Assembly: GCA_964508865.1 (NCBI GenBank)
Contig: CAZDVP010000057.1
Location: forward strand, 1-10,859
Reading direction: 5' to 3'
Source of the DNA: UBA3263 sp964508865
GTDB taxonomy: Bacteria; Bacteroidota; Bacteroidia; Bacteroidales; Muribaculaceae
DNA: 10,859 nt
Position numbers and translations under genes: made by a program. The notes beneath the pieces were generated by a model. That model saw only the letters and a list, made by a program, of their open reading frames with translations, made no database searches and was not told where the DNA came from. Below are positions 1 to 6,236 of this stretch, one piece after another. The first letter of the stretch is position 1. Every line of letters begins with the position of its first letter.

Positions 1-25
1 GGGAGGGTTGGGAGGGGCTCCCATC

Positions 26-44
26 CGAGGGCGAGACGCCCTCG
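26..44. other. short perfect GC-rich hairpin upstream of the btuG promoter
   Basis: Bases 26-33 (CGAGGGCG) pair perfectly with 37-44 (CGCCCTCG) around a three-base loop, and a weaker hairpin (GGGAG 10-14 with CTCCC 18-22) precedes it. It lies just upstream of the btuG promoter in about 56 bases with no recognisable gene. It could be the terminator of a gene to the left of the window, but no T-run follows on either strand, so a factor-independent terminator is not supported. The structure is visible; the role is a guess. Confidence 0.3.
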
Positions 45-56
45 CTCTCAATCGGA

Positions 57-88
57 TTTGGTGGTTTGGGGGATTTTGCGTAACTTTG
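57..88 (+). promoter_or_regulatory. Bacteroidetes-type promoter of the B12 riboswitch/btuG transcript
   Basis: TTTG at 57-60 and TAACTTTG at 81-88 are separated by 20 bases, which matches the Bacteroidetes -33 (TTTG) and -7 (TAnnTTTG) consensus. Transcription should begin about four bases after the -7 element, near 92. That is exactly where the P1 helix of the riboswitch begins, so promoter and riboswitch placement support each other. Confidence 0.8.
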
Positions 89-91
89 TTG

Positions 92-234
92 GCGGAAATC
101 CAAGGGAACGGGGTGAGAATCCCCGACAGTACCCGCTGCTGTAAGTTCCACTAAAGCGCTCAGCTCTATGCCACTGGCCTCGCGGCCGGGAAGGCGCCGG
201 GCGACGGAATGAGTCAGAAGACCTGCTTTTCCGC
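92..234 (+). promoter_or_regulatory. cobalamin (B12) riboswitch aptamer
   Basis: The conserved blocks of the cobalamin aptamer occur in the expected order: GGGAA (104-108), GGTGAGAATCCCC (112-124), GACAGTACCCGCTGCTGTAA (125-144), GCCACTGG (170-177), CGGGAAGGCG (188-197 region), and the B12 box AGTCAGAAGACCTGC (212-226). The ends close in a perfect six-base-pair P1 helix, GCGGAA (92-97) with TTCCGC (229-234), which defines the limits. The family binds adenosylcobalamin or a related cobalamin and normally lowers expression of B12-uptake genes when the vitamin is plentiful. The next gene on this strand is btuG, a B12-capture lipoprotein, as expected for the regulon. A terminator-like hairpin follows in the leader, suggesting control at transcription rather than only at translation. 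Identification is very secure; which cobalamin form is preferred cannot be read by eye. Confidence 0.95.
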
Positions 235-250
235 TGTTTGTTTCGCCGTA

Positions 251-267
251 GCCCCGGGACCATGGGC
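251..267 (+). other. candidate P13-type hairpin of the riboswitch expression platform
   Basis: GCCC (251-254) can pair with GGGC (264-267), exposing a nine-base loop that contains GGGAC (256-260). This loop can pair with GTTCC (145-149, one G-U pair) in the part of the aptamer where loop L5 is expected. Such a loop-loop contact (L5-L13) is the switch element of cobalamin riboswitches. The same bases (255-259, CGGGA) can alternatively pair with TCCCG (307-311), the 5' arm of the downstream terminator-like hairpin. The pairings are visible; the regulatory role is inferred. Confidence 0.4.
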
Positions 268-304
268 ACGTGGATTTATTTCAGTTTCTTGAATATCCAT
301 TCCG

Positions 305-348
305 ATTCCCGACTGCGCCGAGTCAACGGCACGACCGGGAATTTTATT
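305..348 (+). terminator. terminator-like hairpin in the btuG leader (riboswitch expression platform)
   Basis: ATTCCCG (305-311) pairs perfectly with CGGGAAT (336-342). Inside it, GCCG (317-320) pairs with CGGC (327-330) around a six-base loop. The right arm runs straight into a T-rich tract (342-348, TTTTATT), the shape of an intrinsic terminator. It lies 70 bases past the aptamer and about 28 bases before the btuG start, where a transcription-terminating riboswitch would place it. No gene ends here, so attenuation of btuG is the natural reading. The inner stem is imperfect, and efficiency cannot be judged by eye. Confidence 0.6.
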
Positions 349-375
349 GTCAAACCCTAAAATATTCAACGAATC

Positions 376-1467
376 ATGTTCAAGAAACTTCTTCCTGTTC
401 TCGCTCTTGTCCTGGCGGCCTGCTCGTCGGACGATCCGACTCCGGAACCCTCCGTAGGCACCATTTCAGGCTTCGAAAAGGGCGTTTATGTTCTCAACGA
501 GGGAAATATGGGCGCCAACAAGGCGTCGCTCGACTTCCTCGACACCAAAAACGATCAGTTCTATGCCGACGTTTTCACGCGCAATAACCCGGAGGCAATC
601 CTGTCGCTGGGCGACGCAGGCAATGACCTTAAGATTCACCAGCAGTGTCTTTACGCCGTTATCAACGGTTCGAACAAGGTCGAGGTGATGACAGCCGCCG
701 CAGCCCGCAGCCTGGGCCAGGTCAACGTTGACTCGCCCCGCTCCATAGCTTTCGACTCGAAGGGCAACGCCTATGTCAGCTCCTTTGTTGGTCCGGCATC
801 GGAGCAGCCGCGCGGTTCGGTTGTTCGCTTCGACGTTTCCACGCTGAAAATCACCGGCACCGTAACCGTTGGCGTCGGCCCGGAGGAAATGGCCGTTGTT
901 GGCGACTCGCTCTATGTTGCCAACTCATATAACTACGACTCAGGCATCTACGACAACACTATTTCCATTATCGACCTCAACACGTTTGAAGTTGTAGGCG
1001 CCATTGAGGTTGCTCCGAACATGCACCACCTGCGCCTCGACTCCAAAGGCAACATGTGGGTCAACTCGCGCGGCAACTATGCCGACATTCTCCCCGCGCT
1101 CTATCGGCTGACGCGCCAGGGCAAGGGCTGGACGGTTGAAAAGACCCAGGCCGAGTGCTCGAACTTTGCCATTGCCGGCACAACCATTTATATGTATTCG
1201 CAGACCTGGGATGCCGACTGGAACGCCTCCTATACCTACTCGACGCTCAACACCGAAACCCTGGCCGTCGGCCCCAGCTTCATCAAGGACGCCAACGAAA
1301 TCAAAACGCCCTATGCCATAGCGGTTTCACCCGCCGGCGACATCTACATCACCGACGCCAAAAACTACACCAGCTCAGGCTCCCTGCGCCGCTATAACAA
1401 AGACGGCACCTTCAAGCAGGTCTATACCACCGGCGACCTTCCCGGCCACCTCGCCTTCTGGAACTAA
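376..1467 (+). CDS. btuG: BtuG-type surface lipoprotein, cobalamin-binding beta-propeller
   Basis: The 363-residue protein begins with a lipoprotein signal peptide (MFKKLLPVLALVLAAC); the lipid-bearing cysteine is residue 16. SSDDPTPEP follows, an acidic stretch of the kind that sends Bacteroidetes lipoproteins to the cell surface. The rest is a YncE/DUF5074-like seven-bladed propeller: GVYVLNEGNMG (36-46), repeated blade strands such as NAYVSSF (131-137), DSLYVANSYNYDSG (177-190), NTISIIDLNTFEVVGAI (194-210) and GNMWVNSRGNY (225-235). I recognise this as the BtuG family, which binds B12 very tightly on the surface and passes it to the TonB-dependent transporter BtuB. A cobalamin riboswitch lies directly upstream, which strongly supports the role. 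The start at 376 is the one that gives a proper signal peptide; there is no Shine-Dalgarno sequence, as usual in this phylum. Unusually, no btuB or other B12 gene follows: the next gene is convergent, one base away. Confidence 0.88.
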   Translation: MFKKLLPVLALVLAACSSDDPTPEPSVGTISGFEKGVYVLNEGNMGANKASLDFLDTKNDQFYADVFTRNNPEAILSLGDAGNDLKIHQQCLYAVINGSNKVEVMTAAAARSLGQVNVDSPRSIAFDSKGNAYVSSFVGPASEQPRGSVVRFDVSTLKITGTVTVGVGPEEMAVVGDSLYVANSYNYDSGIYDNTISIIDLNTFEVVGAIEVAPNMHHLRLDSKGNMWVNSRGNYADILPALYRLTRQGKGWTVEKTQAECSNFAIAGTTIYMYSQTWDADWNASYTYSTLNTETLAVGPSFIKDANEIKTPYAIAVSPAGDIYITDAKNYTSSGSLRRYNKDGTFKQVYTTGDLPGHLAFWN

Positions 1468-1468
1468 T

Positions 1469-1951
1469 TCAGGGGCGGAGGAGGGCGAAGAAGCGGCGGA
1501 GGAGCGAGCGGGCCTGGTCGGCGAGCACTCCGCCGAGCAGTCGGGTCGACGGGTGGAGCACCGGACGGTCGACAACGGTCAGCACGCGGAAGCCGCGGCG
1601 GGGGTCGTCGGCGCCGTAGACAACGCGTGCCAGCTGGCTCCAGCCAATTGCGCCGGCACACATCAGACACGGCTCCATGGTTACGTAGAGCGTGCAGTCG
1701 CGCAGGTATTTGCCGCCTAAGGTGGCTGCCGCGGCAGTTATGGCGAGCATCTCGGCGTGGGCGGTAACGTCGCGCAGCCGTTCGGTCATGTTATGCCCGC
1801 GACCAATGATTTTGCCGTTGCAAACAACAACTGCGCCGACCGGAATCTCCCCCTCATCGAGCGCAAGGTTTGCTTCGGCCAGGGCGGCATCCATGAAGCG
1901 GAGGTCGTCGGCCGTAGGGGCTTCAGGGCTGGAGGTAGTGGAGGCGGTCAT
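1469..1951 (-). CDS. tadA: tRNA-specific adenosine deaminase TadA
   Basis: The 160-residue protein has the zinc-dependent cytidine/deoxycytidylate deaminase fold. The catalytic HAE motif is at residues 65-67 (TAHAEMLAI; His65 binds zinc, Glu67 shuttles protons), and PCLMC at 94-98 supplies Cys95 and Cys98, with the typical TMEPCLMCAGAI context. EGEIPVGAVVV (33-43) is also characteristic. TadA converts adenosine 34 of tRNA-Arg(ACG) to inosine in the cytoplasm, allowing it to read CGU, CGC and CGA. Related guanine deaminases share the fold, but the EIPVGAVVV and MEPCLMCAGA blocks favour TadA. The first 15 or so residues (Thr/Ser/Ala-rich) are an extra tail; Met20 is an alternative start. I prefer the start at 1951 because its ATG overlaps the rnz stop as ATGA, giving translational coupling. 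It is the last gene of a four-gene operon and ends one base from the btuG stop. Confidence 0.9.
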   Translation of the reverse strand: MTASTTSSPEAPTADDLRFMDAALAEANLALDEGEIPVGAVVVCNGKIIGRGHNMTERLRDVTAHAEMLAITAAAATLGGKYLRDCTLYVTMEPCLMCAGAIGWSQLARVVYGADDPRRGFRVLTVVDRPVLHPSTRLLGGVLADQARSLLRRFFALLRP

Positions 1952-2859
1952 AGGTCAATTGTCAGGCCCTCGTTGGCCAGGATTATGCGGCCGGGAAACA
2001 CTTCGGCAGCCTGTTCGGCCAGCGGTTCCTCGGAATCGTAGCGCCGCGAAAAATGGCCGAGAATAAGGGCGTCGGCCCCGGCTCGGCGGGCAATATCGGC
2101 GGCCTGGCGGGCGGTTGAGTGGCCATAGCGGGTAGCGTAGGGCTCGCCGTCGTCGCCATAGGTCGAGTCGTGGTAAATGGTGTTGACGCCGCGAACCGCG
2201 GCAACAACGCGGGGGTCGGCCATGGTGTCGGTGCAGTAGGCGTAGCTGCGAGCCGGCGAGGGGTCCTTGGTCAGCAGCCGGTTGGCGATAACCGTGCCGT
2301 CGGGCTTGACGAAATCTTCGCCTTGGCGCAGGTTGGGAATGAAATAGTGCGGAACGCCGTGGAACTGCACCGCGGGGCCGTCGATATGGCGACCGTGGGG
2401 CTTTTCGCGGAAAATGAACCCGACGCAGTTAATGCGGTGATAGAGCGGAAAGGAGCTGACCGTCAGCTGCGAATCCTCGTAGAGCAGCTGGTGCGACGCC
2501 TTGGGGTCTATGATGTTATAATGGATTTCGAAGGGGGCATTTCCCAGCGTCACGGCCAAGATGTTGCGCAGCAGGTCGGCGCCTTCGGCAACACAATGAA
2601 TCGTAACCGCCGAGCCTTTTTCGTTGAGAGCCATGGTTGAAAGCAGGCCCGGCAGACCCAGAAAATGGTCGCCGTGGATGTGGGAAATGAAAACATTGTT
2701 GAGTTTGCCGGGACGGAGCCGCCGGCGCATCATTTCGAGCTGCGCGCCCTCGCCGCAATCAACCATAAAGAGCTTGCCGCCATGGTCAATGACCTGGCTG
2801 GAAGGTAAATGGCGGAGCGAGGGGCTTGCGCTTCCGCAGCCCAAAATGGTCAGCTTCAT
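1948..2859 (-). CDS. rnz: ribonuclease Z (tRNA 3' endonuclease)
   Basis: The 303-residue protein is a full-length, short-form RNase Z of the metallo-beta-lactamase superfamily. It starts with MKLTILGCGSASPS, has the zinc-binding SHIHGDH motif (His60, His62, Asp64, His65), and further metal ligands at His141 (PLYHR), Asp211 (YCTDT) and His269 (LGHFS). GHST (247-250) matches the conserved histidine region close to the active site. The enzyme cuts precursor tRNAs just after the discriminator base so that CCA can be added, in the cytoplasm. Both ends are 4-base ATGA overlaps, with the upstream MscS-type gene (2856-2859) and the downstream tadA (1948-1951). The downstream partner also acts on tRNA. 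The start is fixed by the overlap and by the canonical N-terminus. Confidence 0.95.
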   Translation of the reverse strand: MKLTILGCGSASPSLRHLPSSQVIDHGGKLFMVDCGEGAQLEMMRRRLRPGKLNNVFISHIHGDHFLGLPGLLSTMALNEKGSAVTIHCVAEGADLLRNILAVTLGNAPFEIHYNIIDPKASHQLLYEDSQLTVSSFPLYHRINCVGFIFREKPHGRHIDGPAVQFHGVPHYFIPNLRQGEDFVKPDGTVIANRLLTKDPSPARSYAYCTDTMADPRVVAAVRGVNTIYHDSTYGDDGEPYATRYGHSTARQAADIARRAGADALILGHFSRRYDSEEPLAEQAAEVFPGRIILANEGLTIDL

Positions 2860-3692
2860 GCGTTTTGAACGTGAACGTCGAGTTGCGGGAAGGGGAATTC
2901 CAGACCCTTCTGCGGCAGGGTCTTGTAGATTTGTTCGTTAATGCTGAAGAACACGGGCCAATAGTCGGCGGCCTTGACCCAGGCGCGCACCGTGAAGTTA
3001 ATGGAGCTGTCGGCCAGCGCGCCGAGATAGACCTCGGGGGCCTTTGCAATGCGGTCGTCGGCGTCGAGCACGTCTAAAATCGCCTGCTTGGCTTTGTCGA
3101 AGTCAGAGCCGTAGGCCAGGCTCACAGTCCAGTCAACGCGGCGCAGTTCCTGGCGCGAATAGTTATTGACCGAACCGTTGCTCAGCGGGCCGTTGGGAAT
3201 GATAATCGTTTTGTTGTCGGGGGTGGTTATCAGGGTGGAGAACATCTGAATAGCCTTGACAGTACCGGCAAAACCCTGGGCTTCAATGTAGTCGCCAACG
3301 TTATAGGGTCGCAGGGTCAGAATCAGAACGCCACCTGCAAAGTTCTGCAAGGTGCCGCTCATTGCCATGCCGACGGCAACGCCGGCCGAGGCAAACAGCG
3401 CAACGAACGAGCTGGTTTCCAGACCGAGAATGCCAACAACTATGATTATCAACACGAAGTAGAGCACAATCTCCGAGGCCGACTGCACGAAGGTTGCAAT
3501 CGAGGGGTCGACGTTGCGCTTTTTGAGAATGCGCTGCACAAAAGCGTTCAGTTTACGCACCAAAAAGCGGCCAATGTAGAACACAACGATGGCAACTACC
3601 AGGTGGATAACGAAATTAACGGCCTTGTCGGCCACTACGCTCAGAAAGTCGTTCAGGGCCATGCCCTCTTCGAGTTTAAGATCTTGGTTCAT
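2856..3692 (-). CDS. MscS-family small-conductance mechanosensitive channel
   Basis: The 278-residue protein is close in length to E. coli MscS (286). It has three membrane segments: about 24-45, 73-92 and 95-124. The third is the pore-lining helix with the small-residue pattern ASAGVAVGMAMSGTLQNFAG (101-120), ending at a glycine kink. A soluble beta domain follows, with PYNVGDYIEAQGFAGTVKAI (129-148) and the conserved TIIIPNGPLSNGSVNNYSR region (162-180), then an alpha/beta carboxy-terminal domain. The channel sits in the inner membrane and opens under membrane tension to release small solutes during hypo-osmotic shock. The start at 3692 overlaps the stop of the preceding lipoprotein gene as ATGA; Met11 is a possible internal start, but the overlap argues against it. 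It is the second gene of the operon; its link to the tRNA-processing genes is not obvious. Confidence 0.93.
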   Translation of the reverse strand: MNQDLKLEEGMALNDFLSVVADKAVNFVIHLVVAIVVFYIGRFLVRKLNAFVQRILKKRNVDPSIATFVQSASEIVLYFVLIIIVVGILGLETSSFVALFASAGVAVGMAMSGTLQNFAGGVLILTLRPYNVGDYIEAQGFAGTVKAIQMFSTLITTPDNKTIIIPNGPLSNGSVNNYSRQELRRVDWTVSLAYGSDFDKAKQAILDVLDADDRIAKAPEVYLGALADSSINFTVRAWVKAADYWPVFFSINEQIYKTLPQKGLEFPFPQLDVHVQNA

Positions 3693-4783
3693 TTCAGGTT
3701 GAGATATTTAGCCCATTCGAGGGTGTTGTAGCCTTTAAAGGAGTAGTCGAGTCCGATGCGGAAATCGGGCACGAAAACGGTGAGCCCGCAGCAGTGGGTC
3801 AGCGACAGGCGGTCCCAGATGCGGTTGGTGTGCTGCTCATGGAGAATCACGCCCTGCGGAATTTCGGCGCCTAAGGCCTCCAAGTATTGCCCCAGGTCGC
3901 CAAACATTTGATTATAAGGGCTGTTGACCGAAAAGCGCTGGGGCAGGAAAGTGTAGGGCAGCGGCTGGTCAACAACCGGACGGACGGCCTCGATCAGGCG
4001 GTCCATGGCGGTCAGGTCGACCAGCGACAGCGTTGACGGACACTTCTCCATCGGGTCGGCGCGGTAGCTATCAACCGTGATGTCGATGGCGTTGCGCAGA
4101 CCCTGCTCCATGTCGGGGTTAAACAGCTCCGGAACGGTCAGGTGGTAGGGCATGCCGCCGGCGGGCACCTCGCAGGGCGAGGCAACGAAATAGCGGGCGG
4201 CATTGCGCAGTTCGTAGGCCACCTCGGCTGAGCCCATGTAGCAGCAATCAAAAAACAGATAGTCGATTTTGCGGTCGTTGCCCAGAGCCGAGGCCAGCGA
4301 CGTTATGGTCATGGAAGTTCCGTTTTCGGAACCGAAACCGCGCGAAATAACGTTTTTCTGGCGCCAGCCCGAGGCGTGGCTCCAGAAAATCATGGCGAAT
4401 TCGGCCGACGGCGCTTCGCTGTGGGCGTCGGCAATGACCTGCCTCATGTGGTCAGGGTCGATGGCCATTACCGAGTCGGGATAGTCGAGCAGCACCGAGT
4501 CGCCGCCCTTGAAGATTTCACACAGAACCGGGTGATCCTCGCCGCGGCGCGAGCGGTAGACCAGCAGGCGGTTGCCCTCGGGGATGTCGGCGCGACGCAT
4601 CTCGTCGAGGTCGTTGAGGGCCTCGTTCAGAAGATTATTGCGCGCCTCCATGTAGACCAGAATGGTGCGCTGACACGAATCGGCCGGCTGCTTGCCGGGC
4701 AGTTCGGGCTCAACAATATGGGAGTGCTGACACGCGGCCAGCACCATCAAACAAAATATCAGGGAGAGTAATTTTTTCAGCAT
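3689..4783 (-). CDS. clostripain-family (peptidase C11) lipoprotein
   Basis: The 364-residue protein starts with a lipoprotein signal peptide (MLKKLLSLIFCLMVLAAC), with the lipid-bearing cysteine at residue 18. The domain that follows matches clostripain-type C11 cysteine peptidases: an early strand TILVYMEARNNL (40-51), the catalytic histidine in IFWSHASGW (His136), and the nucleophile region YLFFDCCYMGSAEVAYEL (175-192), where Cys181 fits the family's D-x-C pattern. ASPCEVPAGGMPY (201-213) is also typical. Family members cleave after arginine or lysine, often after self-cleavage. No acidic surface-export signal follows Cys18 (QHSH), so it may face the periplasm. It is the first gene of the operon; its promoter lies only about eight bases before the ATG. 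The substrate is unknown. Many Bacteroidetes members have no assigned role, so proteolytic activity is inferred from the His/Cys pair. Confidence 0.85.
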   Translation of the reverse strand: MLKKLLSLIFCLMVLAACQHSHIVEPELPGKQPADSCQRTILVYMEARNNLLNEALNDLDEMRRADIPEGNRLLVYRSRRGEDHPVLCEIFKGGDSVLLDYPDSVMAIDPDHMRQVIADAHSEAPSAEFAMIFWSHASGWRQKNVISRGFGSENGTSMTITSLASALGNDRKIDYLFFDCCYMGSAEVAYELRNAARYFVASPCEVPAGGMPYHLTVPELFNPDMEQGLRNAIDITVDSYRADPMEKCPSTLSLVDLTAMDRLIEAVRPVVDQPLPYTFLPQRFSVNSPYNQMFGDLGQYLEALGAEIPQGVILHEQHTNRIWDRLSLTHCCGLTVFVPDFRIGLDYSFKGYNTLEWAKYLNLK

Positions 4784-4790
4784 ATCCCTG

Positions 4791-4821
4791 CAAAGTTACG
4801 AAAATTTCCCCAATTTTCAAA
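4791..4821 (-). promoter_or_regulatory. Bacteroidetes-type promoter of the C11 lipoprotein-MscS-rnz-tadA operon
   Basis: On the minus strand, TTTG (4821-4818) is followed after 19 bases by TAACTTTG (4798-4791). The last base of the -7 element is only seven bases from the ATG at 4783, so transcription would start about four bases before the start codon. The rest of the intergenic region (4822-4871) shows no further element I recognise. Confidence 0.75.
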
Positions 4822-4871
4822 ACCCCGGCCGGCAGCTTCGCAGAAGTTTCAGTGATTAAATCGGGGCAAAG

Positions 4872-4903
4872 TTGGGAATGTTCGGTAAAAATTTGTAACT
4901 TTG
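4872..4903 (+). promoter_or_regulatory. Bacteroidetes-type promoter of the DUF3078-type gene
   Basis: GTTG (TTG at 4872-4874) is followed after 21 bases by TAACTTTG (4896-4903). The expected start near 4907 would leave a leader of about 17 bases before the ATG at 4924. The leader is A/T-rich and lacks a Shine-Dalgarno sequence. It is divergent from the operon promoter at 4791-4821; the two -7 elements are about 100 bases apart. Confidence 0.7.
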
Positions 4904-4923
4904 CACTTTAAAATTTCATCATT

Positions 4924-6228
4924 ATGCGAAAACTCTTTATTGCCCTTGCCTTTGCCGGCGCAATGACCTGCGCCGCACAAACAGTTGAAGATATAGATTC
5001 CACCGCAACGCTCACTGCTGCCGATTCGCTGCTGCAGGTGGTCGACGAAATGCTGCTGACCCAGCGACCGGCCGACGAGCTCCCCGCAGTAGTTTTCCTG
5101 CCGGCGGTTTATACCGGCTATGACCGTCAGCTCCCCACAACCGACTCGCTCTTTCTTCAGAAGCCCGACACTCAGACCCAGGCCTGGCTGGCCCGCGCCC
5201 TGCGCTCGCGCCTCTATGCCAACCGCCTGCTGCAGACCCACGCCATCAACAACACCGCCCAGGTGCCCTATAACTTCCAGACCATGGCTGCACCTCCGAA
5301 AAAATATATAGCCACGGCCGACCCCACTACTGCCGCCACCATTTTCGAGGAAATCGGCGCCACGCCCGGCAAAGTGGAAATCGACAAGCCCGAAGGCCTG
5401 GTCAGCTCCGAAGTCAAGAAGCAACACTGGCTCAACAAGTTCTCGTCGCTGCTGCAGTTCTCGCAGGCGTTTGTCAGCCCCAACTGGTATCAGGGCGGCA
5501 ACAACTCGTTGAACCTGCTGGCTGATTTTCAATACACATCGAAGCTCAACACCACCTTCCATCCCAAGCTGATGTTTGAGAACTCATTCCAGTGGCGCAC
5601 GGCCCTGACCCGCACCCCCGACGACGAATATCGCGACTTCTCGCTGACCGAAAACCGCTTCCAGATTAACTCCAAGTTCGGTTACAAAGCGTTCTACACC
5701 TGGTACTATTCAATGCAGGCAATGTTCAAGACTCCGGTGTTCATCGGCTATAAGTCGGGCTCGATGACCCGCACGGCCTCGCTGATGTCGCCCGGCGAAT
5801 TCAACCTCGGTGTCGGTTTGACCTATAACTACAAAACCAAAAACGAGAACTTCACGCTGTCGCTGTCGCTCTCGCCCGTTTCCTACAACCTGAAAACCTG
5901 CATCGACAAGCAGATTGACGAAACCACCTTCGGCATTGAACGCGGCCACAAGACCTACAACGCCATCGGTTCGAGCATCGAGGCCAACTGGACCTGGAAA
6001 ATCTGCTATAACGTGAACTGGAAATCGCGCGTGTTCTTCTTCACCAACTATGAGAAGTACCAGTATGACTGGCAGAACCAGTTTGCCTTCCAGATGAGCC
6101 GCTGGTTCTCGGCAAACCTCAACGTTGACGCGCGCTATGACTCAACGATGCACCACACCACTTCGTGGTACAAAACCCAGCTCTACGAACTCTTCTCGCT
6201 CGGTTTCTCCTACACCTTCAACCACTAA
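4924..6228 (+). CDS. DUF3078-type outer-membrane beta-barrel protein
   Basis: The 434-residue protein has a Sec signal peptide (MRKLFIALAFAGAMTCAAQ, cleavage near residue 19). A periplasmic-looking N-terminal part follows (about 20-165), rich in Ala, Thr and Pro. From about 168 onward comes a region of alternating aromatic/hydrophobic strands typical of an outer-membrane barrel: FSSLLQFSQAFVSPNWYQGG (173-192), FHPKLMFENSFQWRTALTR (212-230), NRFQINSKFGYKAFYTWYYS (244-263), FNLGVGLTYNYKTK (293-306), FTLSLSLSPVSYNLK (310-324), then a final strand ending SLGFSYTFNH. The NWYQGGNNSLNLL block (187-199) and overall plan match the DUF3078 family of Bacteroidetes, whose function is unknown. The start codon yields the signal peptide directly and sits just after a clear promoter. 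It is transcribed alone, and its stop is eight bases from the convergent TolC-family stop. Family assignment is from memory. Confidence 0.8.
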   Translation: MRKLFIALAFAGAMTCAAQTVEDIDSTATLTAADSLLQVVDEMLLTQRPADELPAVVFLPAVYTGYDRQLPTTDSLFLQKPDTQTQAWLARALRSRLYANRLLQTHAINNTAQVPYNFQTMAAPPKKYIATADPTTAATIFEEIGATPGKVEIDKPEGLVSSEVKKQHWLNKFSSLLQFSQAFVSPNWYQGGNNSLNLLADFQYTSKLNTTFHPKLMFENSFQWRTALTRTPDDEYRDFSLTENRFQINSKFGYKAFYTWYYSMQAMFKTPVFIGYKSGSMTRTASLMSPGEFNLGVGLTYNYKTKNENFTLSLSLSPVSYNLKTCIDKQIDETTFGIERGHKTYNAIGSSIEANWTWKICYNVNWKSRVFFFTNYEKYQYDWQNQFAFQMSRWFSANLNVDARYDSTMHHTTSWYKTQLYELFSLGFSYTFNH

Positions 6229-6236
6229 AGCGACCA

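Noticed and set aside
48..269. 73-residue minus-strand open frame over the promoter and riboswitch
   Set aside because: It covers a confidently identified promoter and structured RNA on the other strand, and its Arg/Ser/Pro-rich translation has no recognisable features.
270..587. 105-residue plus-strand open frame in the btuG leader running into btuG
   Set aside because: It lies in the riboswitch expression platform and overlaps btuG in another frame; the composition is unlike a real protein and no leader-peptide logic is visible.
4866..4873. CAACTTTG on the minus strand as a second promoter for the C11-led operon
   Set aside because: The first conserved T of TAnnTTTG is replaced by C and no TTTG is present at the right distance upstream.
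4849..5562. 237-residue minus-strand open frame opposite the DUF3078-type gene
   Set aside because: It is a shadow of the real gene in a GC-rich sequence; the opposite strand has a signal peptide, barrel strands and a promoter.
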